64,000 bases of DNA, from assembly GCA_902512065.1 (NCBI GenBank), contig CABXHU010000005.1, positions 1-64,000 of the forward strand, in the 5' to 3' direction. This DNA is from an uncultured Bacteroidota bacterium. GTDB taxonomy: Bacteria; Bacteroidota; Bacteroidia; Flavobacteriales; Flavobacteriaceae. Within the stretch, counting starts at the first letter, position 1. Every line of letters starts with the position of its first letter. The translations under genes and the position numbers were made by a program. Under the pieces are notes generated by a model, which worked only from the letters and a program-made list of their open reading frames with translations, was not told the origin of the DNA and did not search any database. Shown piece after piece: positions 48,051 to 58,828 of this stretch.

Positions 48051-49127
48051 ATGAAAAAACTATTACTTTTTCTAATTCCAATAATTGGATTTTCACAAAC
48101 ACCAATTACAGATAGCAACATACATTCAGCAACTGATCTTTGGGATTCAGATCAAGCTGCTTGTATAGACACTTATGGAAACATTTCTAATTGGGATACA
48201 TCAGCGGTTACAAATATGGCAGAGGTGTTTTATGGTCATTATTACTTTGATGACGACATAAGTCAATGGGATACTTCTAATGTAACAACAATGCATTCTA
48301 TGTTTCATAATGCACACGGATTTAACCAAGATTTAAGCCAGTGGAATACTTCCTATGTGACTACTATGGAAAATATGTTTTACAATGCACATAATTTTGG
48401 TGGTGGACAAAATTTAAATTCTTGGAATGTTAGCAGTGTCACAAATATGGAAAATATGTTTAGAGGAACTATGGATAGCGGAGATTTAGGAGATTTAGAC
48501 AATTGGAATGTAAGCAATGTTGTTACTATGAAAAGCATGTTTCAAGCTGCAGGTAATTTTAGTGGTGATGTGACAACTTGGGATGTTAGTAATGTCACCA
48601 ATATGGATTCAATGTTTGCTGGAGCGTATCAATTTAATCAGGATATTGGCAATTGGAATGTAAGTAATGTATCAAGTATGCAGGAGATGTTTCAAAGCAC
48701 ATCATTATCGACCTATAATTACGATTTGCTCTTAATAGGGTGGTCAGAATTAAGCCTGCAGAGCAATGTTACTTTTGATGTTGGAAATGTAACATATTGT
48801 AATGGTTATAATTCCAGAGAATATATAATTGACAATTACAGTTGGACAATTACAGATGCTGGATATGAAGGAGAAGATTGTTCACTTTCAATTGGTAATA
48901 ATCCTGAATTTAGCCTCACTTTATACCCAAATCCAACAAGAGATATAGTTTTTATAGATGGAGCCAACACAGAGTTAAAGGCTATAATTTATGACATACT
49001 AGGAAAAGAAGTAATGATAGAATATATTTTAGATAAAATTGATATTAGCTGCTTAGTAAGAGGAACATATTTTATAAATATTTCAGACGGAGAATCCTAT
49101 ACAACTCAAAAAATAATTAAGAACTAG
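48051..49127 (+). CDS. BspA-like (DUF285) leucine-rich repeat surface protein with T9SS sorting domain
   Basis: Repeats ISQWDTSNVTTMHSMFHNAHGFNQDLSQWNTSYVTTMENMF; C-term LYPNPTRDIVFIDG...KIIKN. Confidence 0.9.
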   Translation: MKKLLLFLIPIIGFSQTPITDSNIHSATDLWDSDQAACIDTYGNISNWDTSAVTNMAEVFYGHYYFDDDISQWDTSNVTTMHSMFHNAHGFNQDLSQWNTSYVTTMENMFYNAHNFGGGQNLNSWNVSSVTNMENMFRGTMDSGDLGDLDNWNVSNVVTMKSMFQAAGNFSGDVTTWDVSNVTNMDSMFAGAYQFNQDIGNWNVSNVSSMQEMFQSTSLSTYNYDLLLIGWSELSLQSNVTFDVGNVTYCNGYNSREYIIDNYSWTITDAGYEGEDCSLSIGNNPEFSLTLYPNPTRDIVFIDGANTELKAIIYDILGKEVMIEYILDKIDISCLVRGTYFINISDGESYTTQKIIKN

Positions 49128-49590
49128 CCTTTTTTCTTCTATATATAAACAGCAGAAATATAAGAAGCACATTTGTAAAGAAGATGATTGGGTTAGACCA
49201 AGGTATTCCGTCAAATTTAAAGTCTGATATAGGCCAAAGTATTGGTGTTGGAAAAAACTCAATGCTGTGGGTGAAAAAATCTAATATTATGTGGGCAGGC
49301 CAAGCAAGCATTGGAAAAGCAAACTCCTTATGGATCTTATAAACAATAAAAATAATAATTGAAGCTATAACCAGACTATGTGAAATGTCATACAGGCTAT
49401 AGACCCATTCAGGTATTTCAGATCTTGTGGGTCTTTCCATTAGTGGAGAGGAGGAAAATAAAATGATATAGCAGAAATAAATACCAAAAGAAAATAAATC
49501 TGGTAGTGCTCCAAACAAAAAAGAATACCACCTGTATTTTCTATATCCAAAAAGGCCTTTGCCCCATAGTGCATGACTTAGTGTATCCAT
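49117..49590 (-). CDS. Membrane protein, possibly YdjM-like metal-dependent hydrolase family
   Basis: MDTLSHALWGKGLF...FGALPDLFSF...WPAHIILDFFTHS; His/Asp-containing TM protein. Confidence 0.45.
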   Translation of the reverse strand: MDTLSHALWGKGLFGYRKYRWYSFLFGALPDLFSFGIYFCYIILFSSSPLMERPTRSEIPEWVYSLYDISHSLVIASIIIFIVYKIHKEFAFPMLAWPAHIILDFFTHSIEFFPTPILWPISDFKFDGIPWSNPIIFFTNVLLIFLLFIYRRKKASS

Positions 49591-49593
49591 TTA

Positions 49594-49968
49594 TTATAGA
49601 TTTTTAGCAATGTATATTCCAATAAATACTGCAATTAATCCCACCACAATACTTCCAATTGTATAAATTGAAAATTGCATTATATCTCCGGTTTTTAACA
49701 TTTGAAAATTCTCTTGTGCAAATGCTGAAAATGTGGTGAATCCACCACAAAATCCTGTAGCAAGTAAAAGGACTTGATTTTGACTCAATGAATTTTCTTT
49801 AGCAGCATATCCAAGGATTAAACCAATAAGTAAACTCCCTATAATATTAACTGTGAATGTGCCAATAGGAAAACTGCCCAAACTGGAGTTTAAAAACTTG
49901 CCTATAAGATAACGAAGACCACTTCCAAAACCCCCACCAATAAATACCAAAAGAAAGTTTTTCATCAT
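49594..49968 (-). CDS. crcB: Fluoride ion channel CrcB
   Basis: GGGFGSGLRYLIGK, GTFTVNIIGSLLIG, GFCGGFTTFSAF. Confidence 0.95.
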   Translation of the reverse strand: MMKNFLLVFIGGGFGSGLRYLIGKFLNSSLGSFPIGTFTVNIIGSLLIGLILGYAAKENSLSQNQVLLLATGFCGGFTTFSAFAQENFQMLKTGDIMQFSIYTIGSIVVGLIAVFIGIYIAKNL

Positions 49969-50070
49969 AGAATTGTAGATTACTAAAATAGTGTTAATAC
50001 TTTAAATAAAATTATTTTCTATTGAGAAAAATTTATACATTAGAAATCCAATTTTAAAAACTAAAAACTC

Positions 50071-52095
50071 ATGAGAATTAAATCGTTATTAATTGCAATT
50101 TTTATTTCAGCTATTCTGTTTAACTGTAATACTGATTCAGGCAACTATTATGTGCCTACTAGTGAAAGTGAATTTGAATATAAAGTAGATGAATTTGCTG
50201 ATTTAAAAGTGATAAGATATCAAATACCAGGTTGGGAGGAATTAACATTAAAAGAAAAGAAGCTTGTATATTATTTAACTCAGGCAGGTCTATCAGGTAG
50301 AGACATTATGTATGATCAAAACTACAGACATAATCTCGCTATTAGGTCAGCTCTAGAGAATATATACACTAACTATACTGGAGATAAATCCTCTGATAAT
50401 TGGATGGAATTTGAAACTTATTTAAAAAGAATTTGGTTTAGCAATGGCATCCATCATCATTATTCAAATGATAAATTAAAGCCTGGATTTAGTTATGAAT
50501 ATTTAAAAGAATTAATGGAATCAACATCCACTGATTTAGCTTATGAAGCTATGGATGTAATTTTTAATGATAAGGATTCTAAAAAAGTAAACTTATCTAA
50601 AGATGCTGATAATGTACTGCTTTCCGCAGTAAATTTTTATGGGCCTGATGTTACTTCTAGTGATGTAGAATCATTTTATTCAAAAATCAAGTCACCTGAT
50701 CCAACAAGACCACTTTCTCACGGGTTGAATTCAAAATTGGTTAAAGAAGATGGTTTATTAAAGGAGTTGGTATATAAATCTGGAGGGCTTTATGGGGAGG
50801 CGATAGATGAAATTACTAAATGGTTAAGTCTAGCAGCAGATGTTGCTGAAAATAAACCTCAAGAGGATGCTCTTAGATTATTAATAGAGTATTATAATAC
50901 TGGGGACTTGCAAACATGGGATGACTATAATGTGGCTTGGACTGGAGCAACGGATGGAAATATAGATTACATTAATAGTTTTATAGAAGTTTACAATGAT
51001 CCTTTAGGATATCGTGGTTCTTATGAGAATATAGTACAAATCAACGATTTTGATATGTCTAGAAAGATGTCAGTTCTTTCTGAAAATGCTCAGTGGTTTG
51101 AAGATAATTCACCGCTAATAGAAGAGCATAAAAAGAAAGAGGTAGTAGGGGTTACTTACAAAACAGTTAATGTTGCTGGGGAATCAGGAGATGCATCTCC
51201 TAGTACTCCAATAGGAGTAAATCTTCCAAATGCAAACTGGATTAGAGCTTCTGTTGGAAGTAAGTCTGTTTCTCTTGGTAATATAATTAATGCGTACAAT
51301 AACTCAGGATCTTCAGGTAGATTAAAAGAATTCGCTAATGATGATCAGGAGTATGATTTAGAAGTTAAGCATGGACAACTTGGAGATAAATTACATACGG
51401 CGTTACATGAGGTTGTTGGGCACGCTTCAGGACAAATAAATCCTGGTGTGGGAACTCCAAAAGAAACATTAAAAAGCTATAGTTCTACTATGGAAGAAGG
51501 TAGAGCAGATTTAATTGGATTATATTATCTATATCATCCAAAACTTCAAGAGTTAGGTTTAGTTGAAGATTGGAAAGCACTTGGTACTGCAGCTTTTGAT
51601 GGATACATAAGAAATGGTTTGTTAACTCAGCTTATTAGACTTGAATTGGGGGCTGATGTGGAGGAATCACATATGAGAAATAGACAATGGGTTAGTGCAT
51701 GGGCTTATGAAAAAGGAAAATCAGAAAATGTTATTGAGCAAGTTAAAAGAGATGGGAAGACATATTATAATATAAATGATTATGATAGATTAAGAGAGAT
51801 TTTTGGAGATCTTTTAAGGGAAACACAAAGGATTAAATCTGAAGGAGACTATAAAGCGGCGCAGGATCTTGTAGAAGGATATGGAGTTAAGGTAGATCAA
51901 GAAATTCATGCTGAAATTCTAGAGCGAAATAAGCAATTTAAAGGGGCTGCGTATGGTGGCTTTGTTAATCCAGAATTAATCCCTGTAACTGATAGTGAAG
52001 GAAATATAACTGATATTCAGGTAAGGTATGTAAATTCTTTCGATTATCAGATGATGAAGTATGCTAAGGATTTTGGTTTTTTAGTAAATAAGTAG
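50071..52095 (+). CDS. Dipeptidyl-peptidase III-like (M49) lipoprotein
   Basis: Lipobox LFNCN; zinc motif HEVVGH (HExxxH) and EEGRAD. Confidence 0.85.
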   Translation: MRIKSLLIAIFISAILFNCNTDSGNYYVPTSESEFEYKVDEFADLKVIRYQIPGWEELTLKEKKLVYYLTQAGLSGRDIMYDQNYRHNLAIRSALENIYTNYTGDKSSDNWMEFETYLKRIWFSNGIHHHYSNDKLKPGFSYEYLKELMESTSTDLAYEAMDVIFNDKDSKKVNLSKDADNVLLSAVNFYGPDVTSSDVESFYSKIKSPDPTRPLSHGLNSKLVKEDGLLKELVYKSGGLYGEAIDEITKWLSLAADVAENKPQEDALRLLIEYYNTGDLQTWDDYNVAWTGATDGNIDYINSFIEVYNDPLGYRGSYENIVQINDFDMSRKMSVLSENAQWFEDNSPLIEEHKKKEVVGVTYKTVNVAGESGDASPSTPIGVNLPNANWIRASVGSKSVSLGNIINAYNNSGSSGRLKEFANDDQEYDLEVKHGQLGDKLHTALHEVVGHASGQINPGVGTPKETLKSYSSTMEEGRADLIGLYYLYHPKLQELGLVEDWKALGTAAFDGYIRNGLLTQLIRLELGADVEESHMRNRQWVSAWAYEKGKSENVIEQVKRDGKTYYNINDYDRLREIFGDLLRETQRIKSEGDYKAAQDLVEGYGVKVDQEIHAEILERNKQFKGAAYGGFVNPELIPVTDSEGNITDIQVRYVNSFDYQMMKYAKDFGFLVNK

Positions 52096-52098
52096 TAC

Positions 52099-52284
52099 TT
52101 AAATAAAATAATATTTTATTGCAGCAATTAGCCCAATAAAGCATATAAAAGCTAATAAAACCCAAATACTTCCTTTATAGTATTGTTGATGGAGTTTATA
52201 GTCTTTTTTATAGGCTATAGCTAGTAATATAGAAAAACCAATTATAAATAAAATTGCAAATGTTATTTGACCTTCGCTAAACAT
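52099..52284 (-). CDS. Small 2-TM membrane protein
   Basis: 61 aa, two hydrophobic segments. Confidence 0.6.
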   Translation of the reverse strand: MFSEGQITFAILFIIGFSILLAIAYKKDYKLHQQYYKGSIWVLLAFICFIGLIAAIKYYFI

Positions 52285-52331
52285 ATTTCTTTTTAGCGAA
52301 ACTAATAAATTAATACATAAAATATTTAAAA

Positions 52332-52718
52332 ATGAAAGATAAAATTTTAGCTGTAAAAAAATTTCATGAGGCTTTTAAAATAGGGTACTTAAATTCACCA
52401 AAAGCTGATTTAGGAATTGAAAAAAATACCCTTAGATATAATCTTATGAAGGAAGAAAATGATGAATATTTTGAAGCTGCAAATAATGGAGATATGATTG
52501 AGGTGGCAGATGCCCTGGGTGATATGCTTTATATTCTATGTGGCACTATTTTAGAGCATGGAATGGAGCATAAGATTGAAGAAGTATTTGAAGAGATTCA
52601 AAGAAGCAATATGAGTAAATTATCCGAGGATGGAACGCCGATATATCGCCAGGATGGTAAGGTGTTAAAAGGGCCTAATTATTTTAAGCCAAATATTGCA
52701 GGAATATTAAATAAATAG
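52332..52718 (+). CDS. MazG-like nucleoside triphosphate pyrophosphohydrolase family protein
   Basis: LMKEENDEYFEAANNGDMIEVADALGDMLYILCGT (ExxE...D metal-binding pattern). Confidence 0.85.
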   Translation: MKDKILAVKKFHEAFKIGYLNSPKADLGIEKNTLRYNLMKEENDEYFEAANNGDMIEVADALGDMLYILCGTILEHGMEHKIEEVFEEIQRSNMSKLSEDGTPIYRQDGKVLKGPNYFKPNIAGILNK

Positions 52719-53774
52719 TTAGATTTTATATCTCCAGGAGTGTGGATCTTCACACTTATTGGTCTGAATACTTACTAAGCGTTCTTTAAGTTTTTTAGCA
52801 TAGGAATCATCAACTTCAGGTAGGACAAAAAGCTCATCTTTATGTTCAAATTCAGAGATTTCACTAACCACTGCAGCAGTTCCTGTACCAAAGATTTCTT
52901 TTAATTCGTTATTTCTAGAGGCTTCTTTTATTTCATCTACTGTGATTCTTCTCACATCAACATCAATACCAAGGTCTTTTGCAATTTGTATTATACTTTT
53001 TCTAGTTACTCCATCAAGGATTGTATCTGTAACGGGAGCAGTAACCAGTTTGTCACCAATTCTAAAGAATACATTCATTGTTCCAGCTTCTTCTAAATAT
53101 TTATGCTCATTTGAATCAGTCCATATAATTTGTTGAAAGCCTTTTTCTTTTGCTAGATTAGTTGGGTAAAATTGCCCTGCATAATTTCCTGCTGCTTTTG
53201 CATAGCCAACTCCGCCACTTGCTGCTCTGCTAAATTTATCTGCAACTAGAACTTTTACTTTTCCAACATAATATGGGGTAGCAGGGGCACATATTATCAT
53301 AAATTTGTAATTCTTAGAAGGTGATGCTTGTATTGCAAACTCATTCCCTATGACAAACGGTCTAACATATAAAGCACTTCCTTCATCTTTTTTTACCCAA
53401 TCTTTTTCAAGAGTTAAGAGCTTTTTTAGCGCATCAAAAAAGAGTTCCTCTGGAAATTCAGGAATTGCTAATCTGACAGATGATTTATTAAATCTAGCAA
53501 CGTTTTCTTTTGGTCTAAAAAGCCATACTTCATCATTAGAATCTTTATAGGCTTTCATTCCTTCAAAAATAGCTTGACCATAATGAAACACACTAGCTGA
53601 AGGCTCAATTGAAATTGATTGGTAAGGTGCTATTTTTGGATTTTGCCACCTTCCATCGACATAATCACACTCAAACATATGATCAGTGAATACTGATCCA
53701 AATGAAAAATTACCAAAATCAACTTGATCAATTTTACTTTTGCTTGCCCGAGAAATTTGTATATCTAAGTCCAT
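52719..53774 (-). CDS. ilvE: Branched-chain amino acid aminotransferase
   Basis: FHYGQAIFEGMKAY, RPFVIGNE, EAGTMNVFF, LDGVTRKSI. Confidence 0.95.
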   Translation of the reverse strand: MDLDIQISRASKSKIDQVDFGNFSFGSVFTDHMFECDYVDGRWQNPKIAPYQSISIEPSASVFHYGQAIFEGMKAYKDSNDEVWLFRPKENVARFNKSSVRLAIPEFPEELFFDALKKLLTLEKDWVKKDEGSALYVRPFVIGNEFAIQASPSKNYKFMIICAPATPYYVGKVKVLVADKFSRAASGGVGYAKAAGNYAGQFYPTNLAKEKGFQQIIWTDSNEHKYLEEAGTMNVFFRIGDKLVTAPVTDTILDGVTRKSIIQIAKDLGIDVDVRRITVDEIKEASRNNELKEIFGTGTAAVVSEISEFEHKDELFVLPEVDDSYAKKLKERLVSIQTNKCEDPHSWRYKI

Positions 53775-53886
53775 TTTTTGAAATAAAAAACTTTTGCAAA
53801 ATTACATATTTATATTTAAAAAAATGACTTAATTTATTAAGAAACAATTTTTGAAATTATATATTTACCTACTTTATTTTTGATTG

Positions 53887-54792
53887 ATGAAAGTACTCAT
53901 TACTGGAGCGACAGGTCTTATTGGTTCTCAAATAGTTAAAGACTGCATTAAATCCAATATAAGCGTTAATTTTTTAACTACTTCAAAGAAAAAAATAACC
54001 AGATCAAAAATGGTTAATGGATTTTATTGGAATCCTAAAAATAAAATTATTGATTTGGATTGTTTTAAAGGTGTTGATTCTATAATTGCATTGTCTGGAT
54101 CGTCTATTTCCAAGCTATGGACTAAGTCAAACAAAAGAAAAATAATTAACAGCAGGGTAGAAGCTCTAGAATTCTTAAAAGAATCAATTAATAAGAATAA
54201 TATACCCGTAAAAAGATTAGTTTCAGCAAGTGGGGTTAGTCTTTACCCTGACTCATTAGAAAAAGAATTTTCTGAAAATCAAACAAATTCTGATGATTCC
54301 TTTTTGGCTGAGGTAATAAATAGATGGGAGAATGCAGCAAAGTCTTTTAAAACAATTGGGGTAGATGTTGCTATTATTAGAATAGGATTGGTTTTATCTT
54401 TAGAATCAGGAGTTTTAAAAGAAACTATTAAACCAATGAACTTTGGTTTTGGAGTTATTTTTGGATCAGGAAATCAATATCAATCATGGATTCATATAGA
54501 AGATATCTCTAAGCTTTTCATATTTGTTTTAGAAAAAAAATTAAAAGGTATATATAATGGAGTATCTCCTAATTTTATAAAAAATTCAGAGTTTACTAAA
54601 ATAATTTCATCCGTGCATTCAATAGCAATGTTTAACATTAAAATTCCAAGGATATTTTTTAGTATTATTTTTGGAGAAATGCATGTTCTTTTATTTAAAA
54701 GTCATAAAATTTCTTCAAGAAAAATTCAAGATGAAGGATTTAGTTTTAAATTTGACAATCTAAAAGATGCTGTTGAAAATTTAATAGGGTGA
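53887..54792 (+). CDS. TIGR01777-type SDR epimerase
   Basis: VLITGATGLIGSQIVKDC, SRVEAL, SASGVSLYP, SWIHIEDISKL. Confidence 0.85.
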   Translation: MKVLITGATGLIGSQIVKDCIKSNISVNFLTTSKKKITRSKMVNGFYWNPKNKIIDLDCFKGVDSIIALSGSSISKLWTKSNKRKIINSRVEALEFLKESINKNNIPVKRLVSASGVSLYPDSLEKEFSENQTNSDDSFLAEVINRWENAAKSFKTIGVDVAIIRIGLVLSLESGVLKETIKPMNFGFGVIFGSGNQYQSWIHIEDISKLFIFVLEKKLKGIYNGVSPNFIKNSEFTKIISSVHSIAMFNIKIPRIFFSIIFGEMHVLLFKSHKISSRKIQDEGFSFKFDNLKDAVENLIG

Positions 54793-54865
54793 CAATTTGA
54801 CATTTATTTAACATTGGCAGTACTTTTGTAGTGTCTATATCACATAAGTATAATTTATTTATAAG

Positions 54866-55390
54866 ATGAGTAAGAAAAAATCAAAAACAATTGAAGATCC
54901 AAAAGATGAAGAACATTTAAAGGATCAAGCAAATCATAAGCAGGAGGACAATTCTGAAGTAGATGAGTTGCAATTGGAAAAAGAGAAATATCTAAGACTC
55001 TTTGCAGAATTTGAAAATTATAAGAAAAGGACTGCAAGAGAAAGAATTGAACTTTTTTCTACGGCAAGTGAAGAGGTTATGATTTCACTTTTGCCAGTTC
55101 TTGATGATTTTGATAGAGCTAATGCAGAAATTGAAAAAAATAAGGATAATGAAATATTTAAGGGTATTATTTTAATTCAGAATAAATTTACAGAAGCTCT
55201 AAAATCAAAAGGATTAAGTTTAATTGAAGTTAAAAAGGGTGATGAATTTTCTGCAGATAATCATGAAGCAGTAACTCAAATAGAAGCTCCAAATGCTAAA
55301 CTAAAGGGGAAAATTATTGATGTAATTGAAAAGGGATACAAATTGGGTGAAAAAGTTATAAGATACCCTAAAGTAGTTATAGGTAAATAA
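54866..55390 (+). CDS. grpE: Nucleotide exchange factor GrpE
   Basis: [21 protein letters not shown], adjacent to dnaJ. Confidence 0.95.
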   Translation: MSKKKSKTIEDPKDEEHLKDQANHKQEDNSEVDELQLEKEKYLRLFAEFENYKKRTARERIELFSTASEEVMISLLPVLDDFDRANAEIEKNKDNEIFKGIILIQNKFTEALKSKGLSLIEVKKGDEFSADNHEAVTQIEAPNAKLKGKIIDVIEKGYKLGEKVIRYPKVVIGK

Positions 55391-55391
55391 A

Positions 55392-56501
55392 ATGAAAGAA
55401 GATTATTATAAAATATTAGGAGTTAGTAAGGGTGCAAGTCAAGGAGAGATTAAAAAAGCTTATCGAAAGATGGCTATTAAATATCATCCTGATAAGAATC
55501 CAGATGATAAAGCTGCTGAAGATAAGTTTAAAGACGCGGCTGAGGCATACGAAGTCTTAAGTAACTCAGATAAAAAGGCAAAATATGATCAATTTGGTCA
55601 TCAGGCTTTTCAAAATGGCGGAGCAGGCTTTAGTGGAGGAATGAATATGGACGATATATTTAGCCAATTCGGAGATATTTTTGGAGGTGCTTTTGGTGGT
55701 GGCTTTGGAGGTTTTGGAGGTCAAAGACAACGAGTTGTAAAGGGAAGTAATTTACGCGTTAGAGTTAATCTAACTCTAGAAGAAATCTCTAAAGGAGTAG
55801 ACAAAAAAATTAAGGTAAAAAGAAAGATTAAAGCTCCAGGAGCAACCTTTAAAACATGTTCTACCTGTAATGGAAATGGACAAGTAACTAGAATTACTAG
55901 TACAATTCTAGGAAGAATGCAGACCTCTGCAACATGTCAATCATGTGGTGGGGCTGGACAAATGATTGATAATAGACCTAAGGGAGCAGATGCCAATGGT
56001 CTTGTAGTAGCTGAAGAGACAGTTAAAATCCCTATTCCTCCAGGAGTGGTAGATGAAATGCAATTGAAAGTAAGCGGCAAAGGAAATGAAGCTCCAGGCA
56101 ATGGTATTAATGGCGATCTTTTAGTAGTTATTAATGAAGTTCCGCATGAAAAGCTTCAAAGAGAAGGTGATAATCTACATTATGAATTGTATGTGAGCAT
56201 GCCAGATGCAATTTTAGGAACAGGTATGGAAATAAAGACAGTCACAGGAAAGGTTAGAATCAAAATTGACCCAGGAATGCAATCTGGAAAAATATTAAGA
56301 CTAAGAGGTAAAGGCATCCCTAATATTAATGGCTATGCTACAGGAGATCTTTTAGTACATGTAAATGTTTGGACTCCAAAAACATTAAACAAAAAACAAA
56401 AACAATTCTTTGAATCTATGAAAGATGATGAACATTTTGATCCCAAACCAGAAAGTTCTGATAAATCCTTTTTTGATAGAGTAAAAGATATGTTTTCATA
56501 A
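55392..56501 (+). CDS. dnaJ: Molecular chaperone DnaJ (two CxxCxGxG motifs only)
   Basis: J-domain with HPD, G/F region, CSTCNGNG and CQSCGGAG. Confidence 0.93.
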   Translation: MKEDYYKILGVSKGASQGEIKKAYRKMAIKYHPDKNPDDKAAEDKFKDAAEAYEVLSNSDKKAKYDQFGHQAFQNGGAGFSGGMNMDDIFSQFGDIFGGAFGGGFGGFGGQRQRVVKGSNLRVRVNLTLEEISKGVDKKIKVKRKIKAPGATFKTCSTCNGNGQVTRITSTILGRMQTSATCQSCGGAGQMIDNRPKGADANGLVVAEETVKIPIPPGVVDEMQLKVSGKGNEAPGNGINGDLLVVINEVPHEKLQREGDNLHYELYVSMPDAILGTGMEIKTVTGKVRIKIDPGMQSGKILRLRGKGIPNINGYATGDLLVHVNVWTPKTLNKKQKQFFESMKDDEHFDPKPESSDKSFFDRVKDMFS

Positions 56502-56586
56502 TCATAATATTTTCATAATTCTTTCTTATAATTATCTAATTTCAGTTAGAGACTATTATCTTTATTAAGAAGATTTTTAATTAATT

Positions 56587-57513
56587 ATGGATAATTTATT
56601 AGTAGTTGACTCAGTATCAAAGACTTTTGCCGAACACAAGGCTCTAAACAGTGTTTCTATTAATATTCCTAAAGGAAGTATTTTTGGTTTATTAGGTCCT
56701 AATGGTGCAGGTAAAACAACCCTTATTAGGATTATTAATCAAATAACGATGCCTGATTCTGGAAGTGTATTTCTAGACAACGAGCCGCTTAAGCAATCTC
56801 ATATAAGGGATATTGGATATTTGCCAGAAGAAAGAGGTTTATATCCTAAAATGAAAGTTGGTGAACAAGCACTTTATTTGGCTCAGCTAAAAGGAATGAC
56901 AAAATCAGATGCAAAAAAGCAATTAAAACATTGGTTTGAAAAATTTGATATAGGAGAATGGTGGGGTAAAAAAGTAGTGGAATTATCAAAAGGAATGGCA
57001 CAGAAAGTACAATTTATAGTAACTGTTCTTCATCAACCAAAATTACTGATATTTGATGAACCATTCTCTGGGTTTGACCCTATAAATGCAAATTTAATAA
57101 AAGATGAAATACTAAATCTTAGGGATCAAGGCGCTACTGTTATTTTTTCAACTCACAGAATGGAGTCAGTAGAAGAGCTTTGCGACTATATTGCTCTACT
57201 TAATAAGTCAAATAAAATATTAGATGGAAAGTTAGATGAGATAAAAACAGAATATAAAACAAACACATTCGAGATTGGTTTGACTACCAGCAATAAACTC
57301 AATATAGAAAATGAAATAAAAAAGAGTTTTAATACTTCAGAAGCAACCTTTAAAGGATTAGGAAATAATCTAAAAATGAACATCAAATTAAAAGAAGCTC
57401 AGACTTCTGAAGAGTTACTAAGTTTTTTACTTAACAAAGGACAAGTTCAACATTTTAAGGAAGTTATTCCTAGTGCAAATGACATTTTTATTAAATCTGT
57501 TAAAGAGAATTGA
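56587..57513 (+). CDS. ABC transporter ATP-binding protein (NatA-like)
   Basis: GPNGAGKTT, LSKGMAQKVQF, LLIFDEPFSGFDP. Confidence 0.92.
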   Translation: MDNLLVVDSVSKTFAEHKALNSVSINIPKGSIFGLLGPNGAGKTTLIRIINQITMPDSGSVFLDNEPLKQSHIRDIGYLPEERGLYPKMKVGEQALYLAQLKGMTKSDAKKQLKHWFEKFDIGEWWGKKVVELSKGMAQKVQFIVTVLHQPKLLIFDEPFSGFDPINANLIKDEILNLRDQGATVIFSTHRMESVEELCDYIALLNKSNKILDGKLDEIKTEYKTNTFEIGLTTSNKLNIENEIKKSFNTSEATFKGLGNNLKMNIKLKEAQTSEELLSFLLNKGQVQHFKEVIPSANDIFIKSVKEN

Positions 57514-57515
57514 TT

Positions 57516-58820
57516 ATGGGGCATCTTAGATTGATTACTGAAAGAGAATATTTAAATAAGGTTACAAACAAATCTTTTATTCTTGCTACATTTTTAACTC
57601 CTTTAATAATTACGGGTTTTATAATGTTTCTTGGATATCTAACAAGTGTTAATAATGATGCAGTTAAGGTTATTTCAGTAGTTGATAACACAGGTTATTT
57701 TACTAATTCATTAATTAGTTCAGATGATTTAAAATTTGAATTTATTAATGATTTTGACTTGGAAGAAGCAAAGTTAATTTCAAAAACTAAAGCTGATTAT
57801 GGATTGTTGTATATACCAAATTATCGAGACTTAAATCAGATTGCAGATTCTACTATGTTTATTTCTGAAGATTCACCTTCACTAAGTATAATTTCAAAAA
57901 TTGAGGACAGAATAGAGAAAGTCTTAACTAACAAAAACTTTGAAAATGCAGGGCTAGATATTGAAAAGATCAATAAATCAAAGATCTATATAAATTTATA
58001 TCAAGAGAGTTTTGAAGGTGAAGAAACGACAAAGATGGACGGGCTTGTAAAAGTTATGTTTGGTATGATTTTAGGTGTGCTTTTATATATCTTTATTTTT
58101 GCATATGGCAGTATGATTATGATGAGCGTTATAGAAGAGAAGACTAGTAGAATTGTAGAAATAATGATTTCTTCTGTAAAACCATTTCAATTGATGATGG
58201 GAAAAATATTAGGCACATCATTAGCTGGACTAACTCAGTTTTTAGTTTGGGGCTTGCTTATAATGATGTTCTCATACCTTATGGCATCAGTTTTTGGTAT
58301 AGAATCAACTACTCAAAACAATGAGCTATTGCTGAATTCATCAGGAAATATGACAATGAATCAAGAAGCATTAGATGTGATTTCCGCATTTATTAGTCTT
58401 CCCATACTAAATATATTAATCGCTTTTTTATTATATTTTCTTGGAGGGTATTTATTATATGCTTCATTGTTCGCAGCAATTGGAGCAGCAGTTGATAATC
58501 AAACGGATGCCCAACAATTTGTAATGCCTCTTACTATTATTTTAATTCTTGCTCTTTATGCCGGAATATTAACTGTTCCAGAAGATCCAAATGGTACAGT
58601 TGCAATCCTTTTGTCACATATTCCTTTTACCTCTCCAGTTGTTATGCTTATGAGAATTCCATACGGTGTTCCAGTTTATGAGCAAATTATTTCAATAATA
58701 ATTTTATATTTAACTTTTATATTATGTATATGGCTTGCTGCTAAGATATATAGGGTTGGAATCCTTATGTATGGAAAAAAACCTAGCTATAAAGAGTTAA
58801 TTAAGTGGCTTAAATATTAA
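57516..58820 (+). CDS. ABC-2 type permease (NatB-like)
   Basis: VIEEKTSRIVEIMISSVKPFQLMMGKILG; 6 TM. Confidence 0.92.
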   Translation: MGHLRLITEREYLNKVTNKSFILATFLTPLIITGFIMFLGYLTSVNNDAVKVISVVDNTGYFTNSLISSDDLKFEFINDFDLEEAKLISKTKADYGLLYIPNYRDLNQIADSTMFISEDSPSLSIISKIEDRIEKVLTNKNFENAGLDIEKINKSKIYINLYQESFEGEETTKMDGLVKVMFGMILGVLLYIFIFAYGSMIMMSVIEEKTSRIVEIMISSVKPFQLMMGKILGTSLAGLTQFLVWGLLIMMFSYLMASVFGIESTTQNNELLLNSSGNMTMNQEALDVISAFISLPILNILIAFLLYFLGGYLLYASLFAAIGAAVDNQTDAQQFVMPLTIILILALYAGILTVPEDPNGTVAILLSHIPFTSPVVMLMRIPYGVPVYEQIISIIILYLTFILCIWLAAKIYRVGILMYGKKPSYKELIKWLKY

Positions 58821-58828
58821 TTTTCGTT

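Noticed and set aside
49969-50070. Possible fluoride riboswitch upstream of crcB
   Set aside because: The short AT-rich leader has no GGxGAUGG/CCxC-type conserved core.
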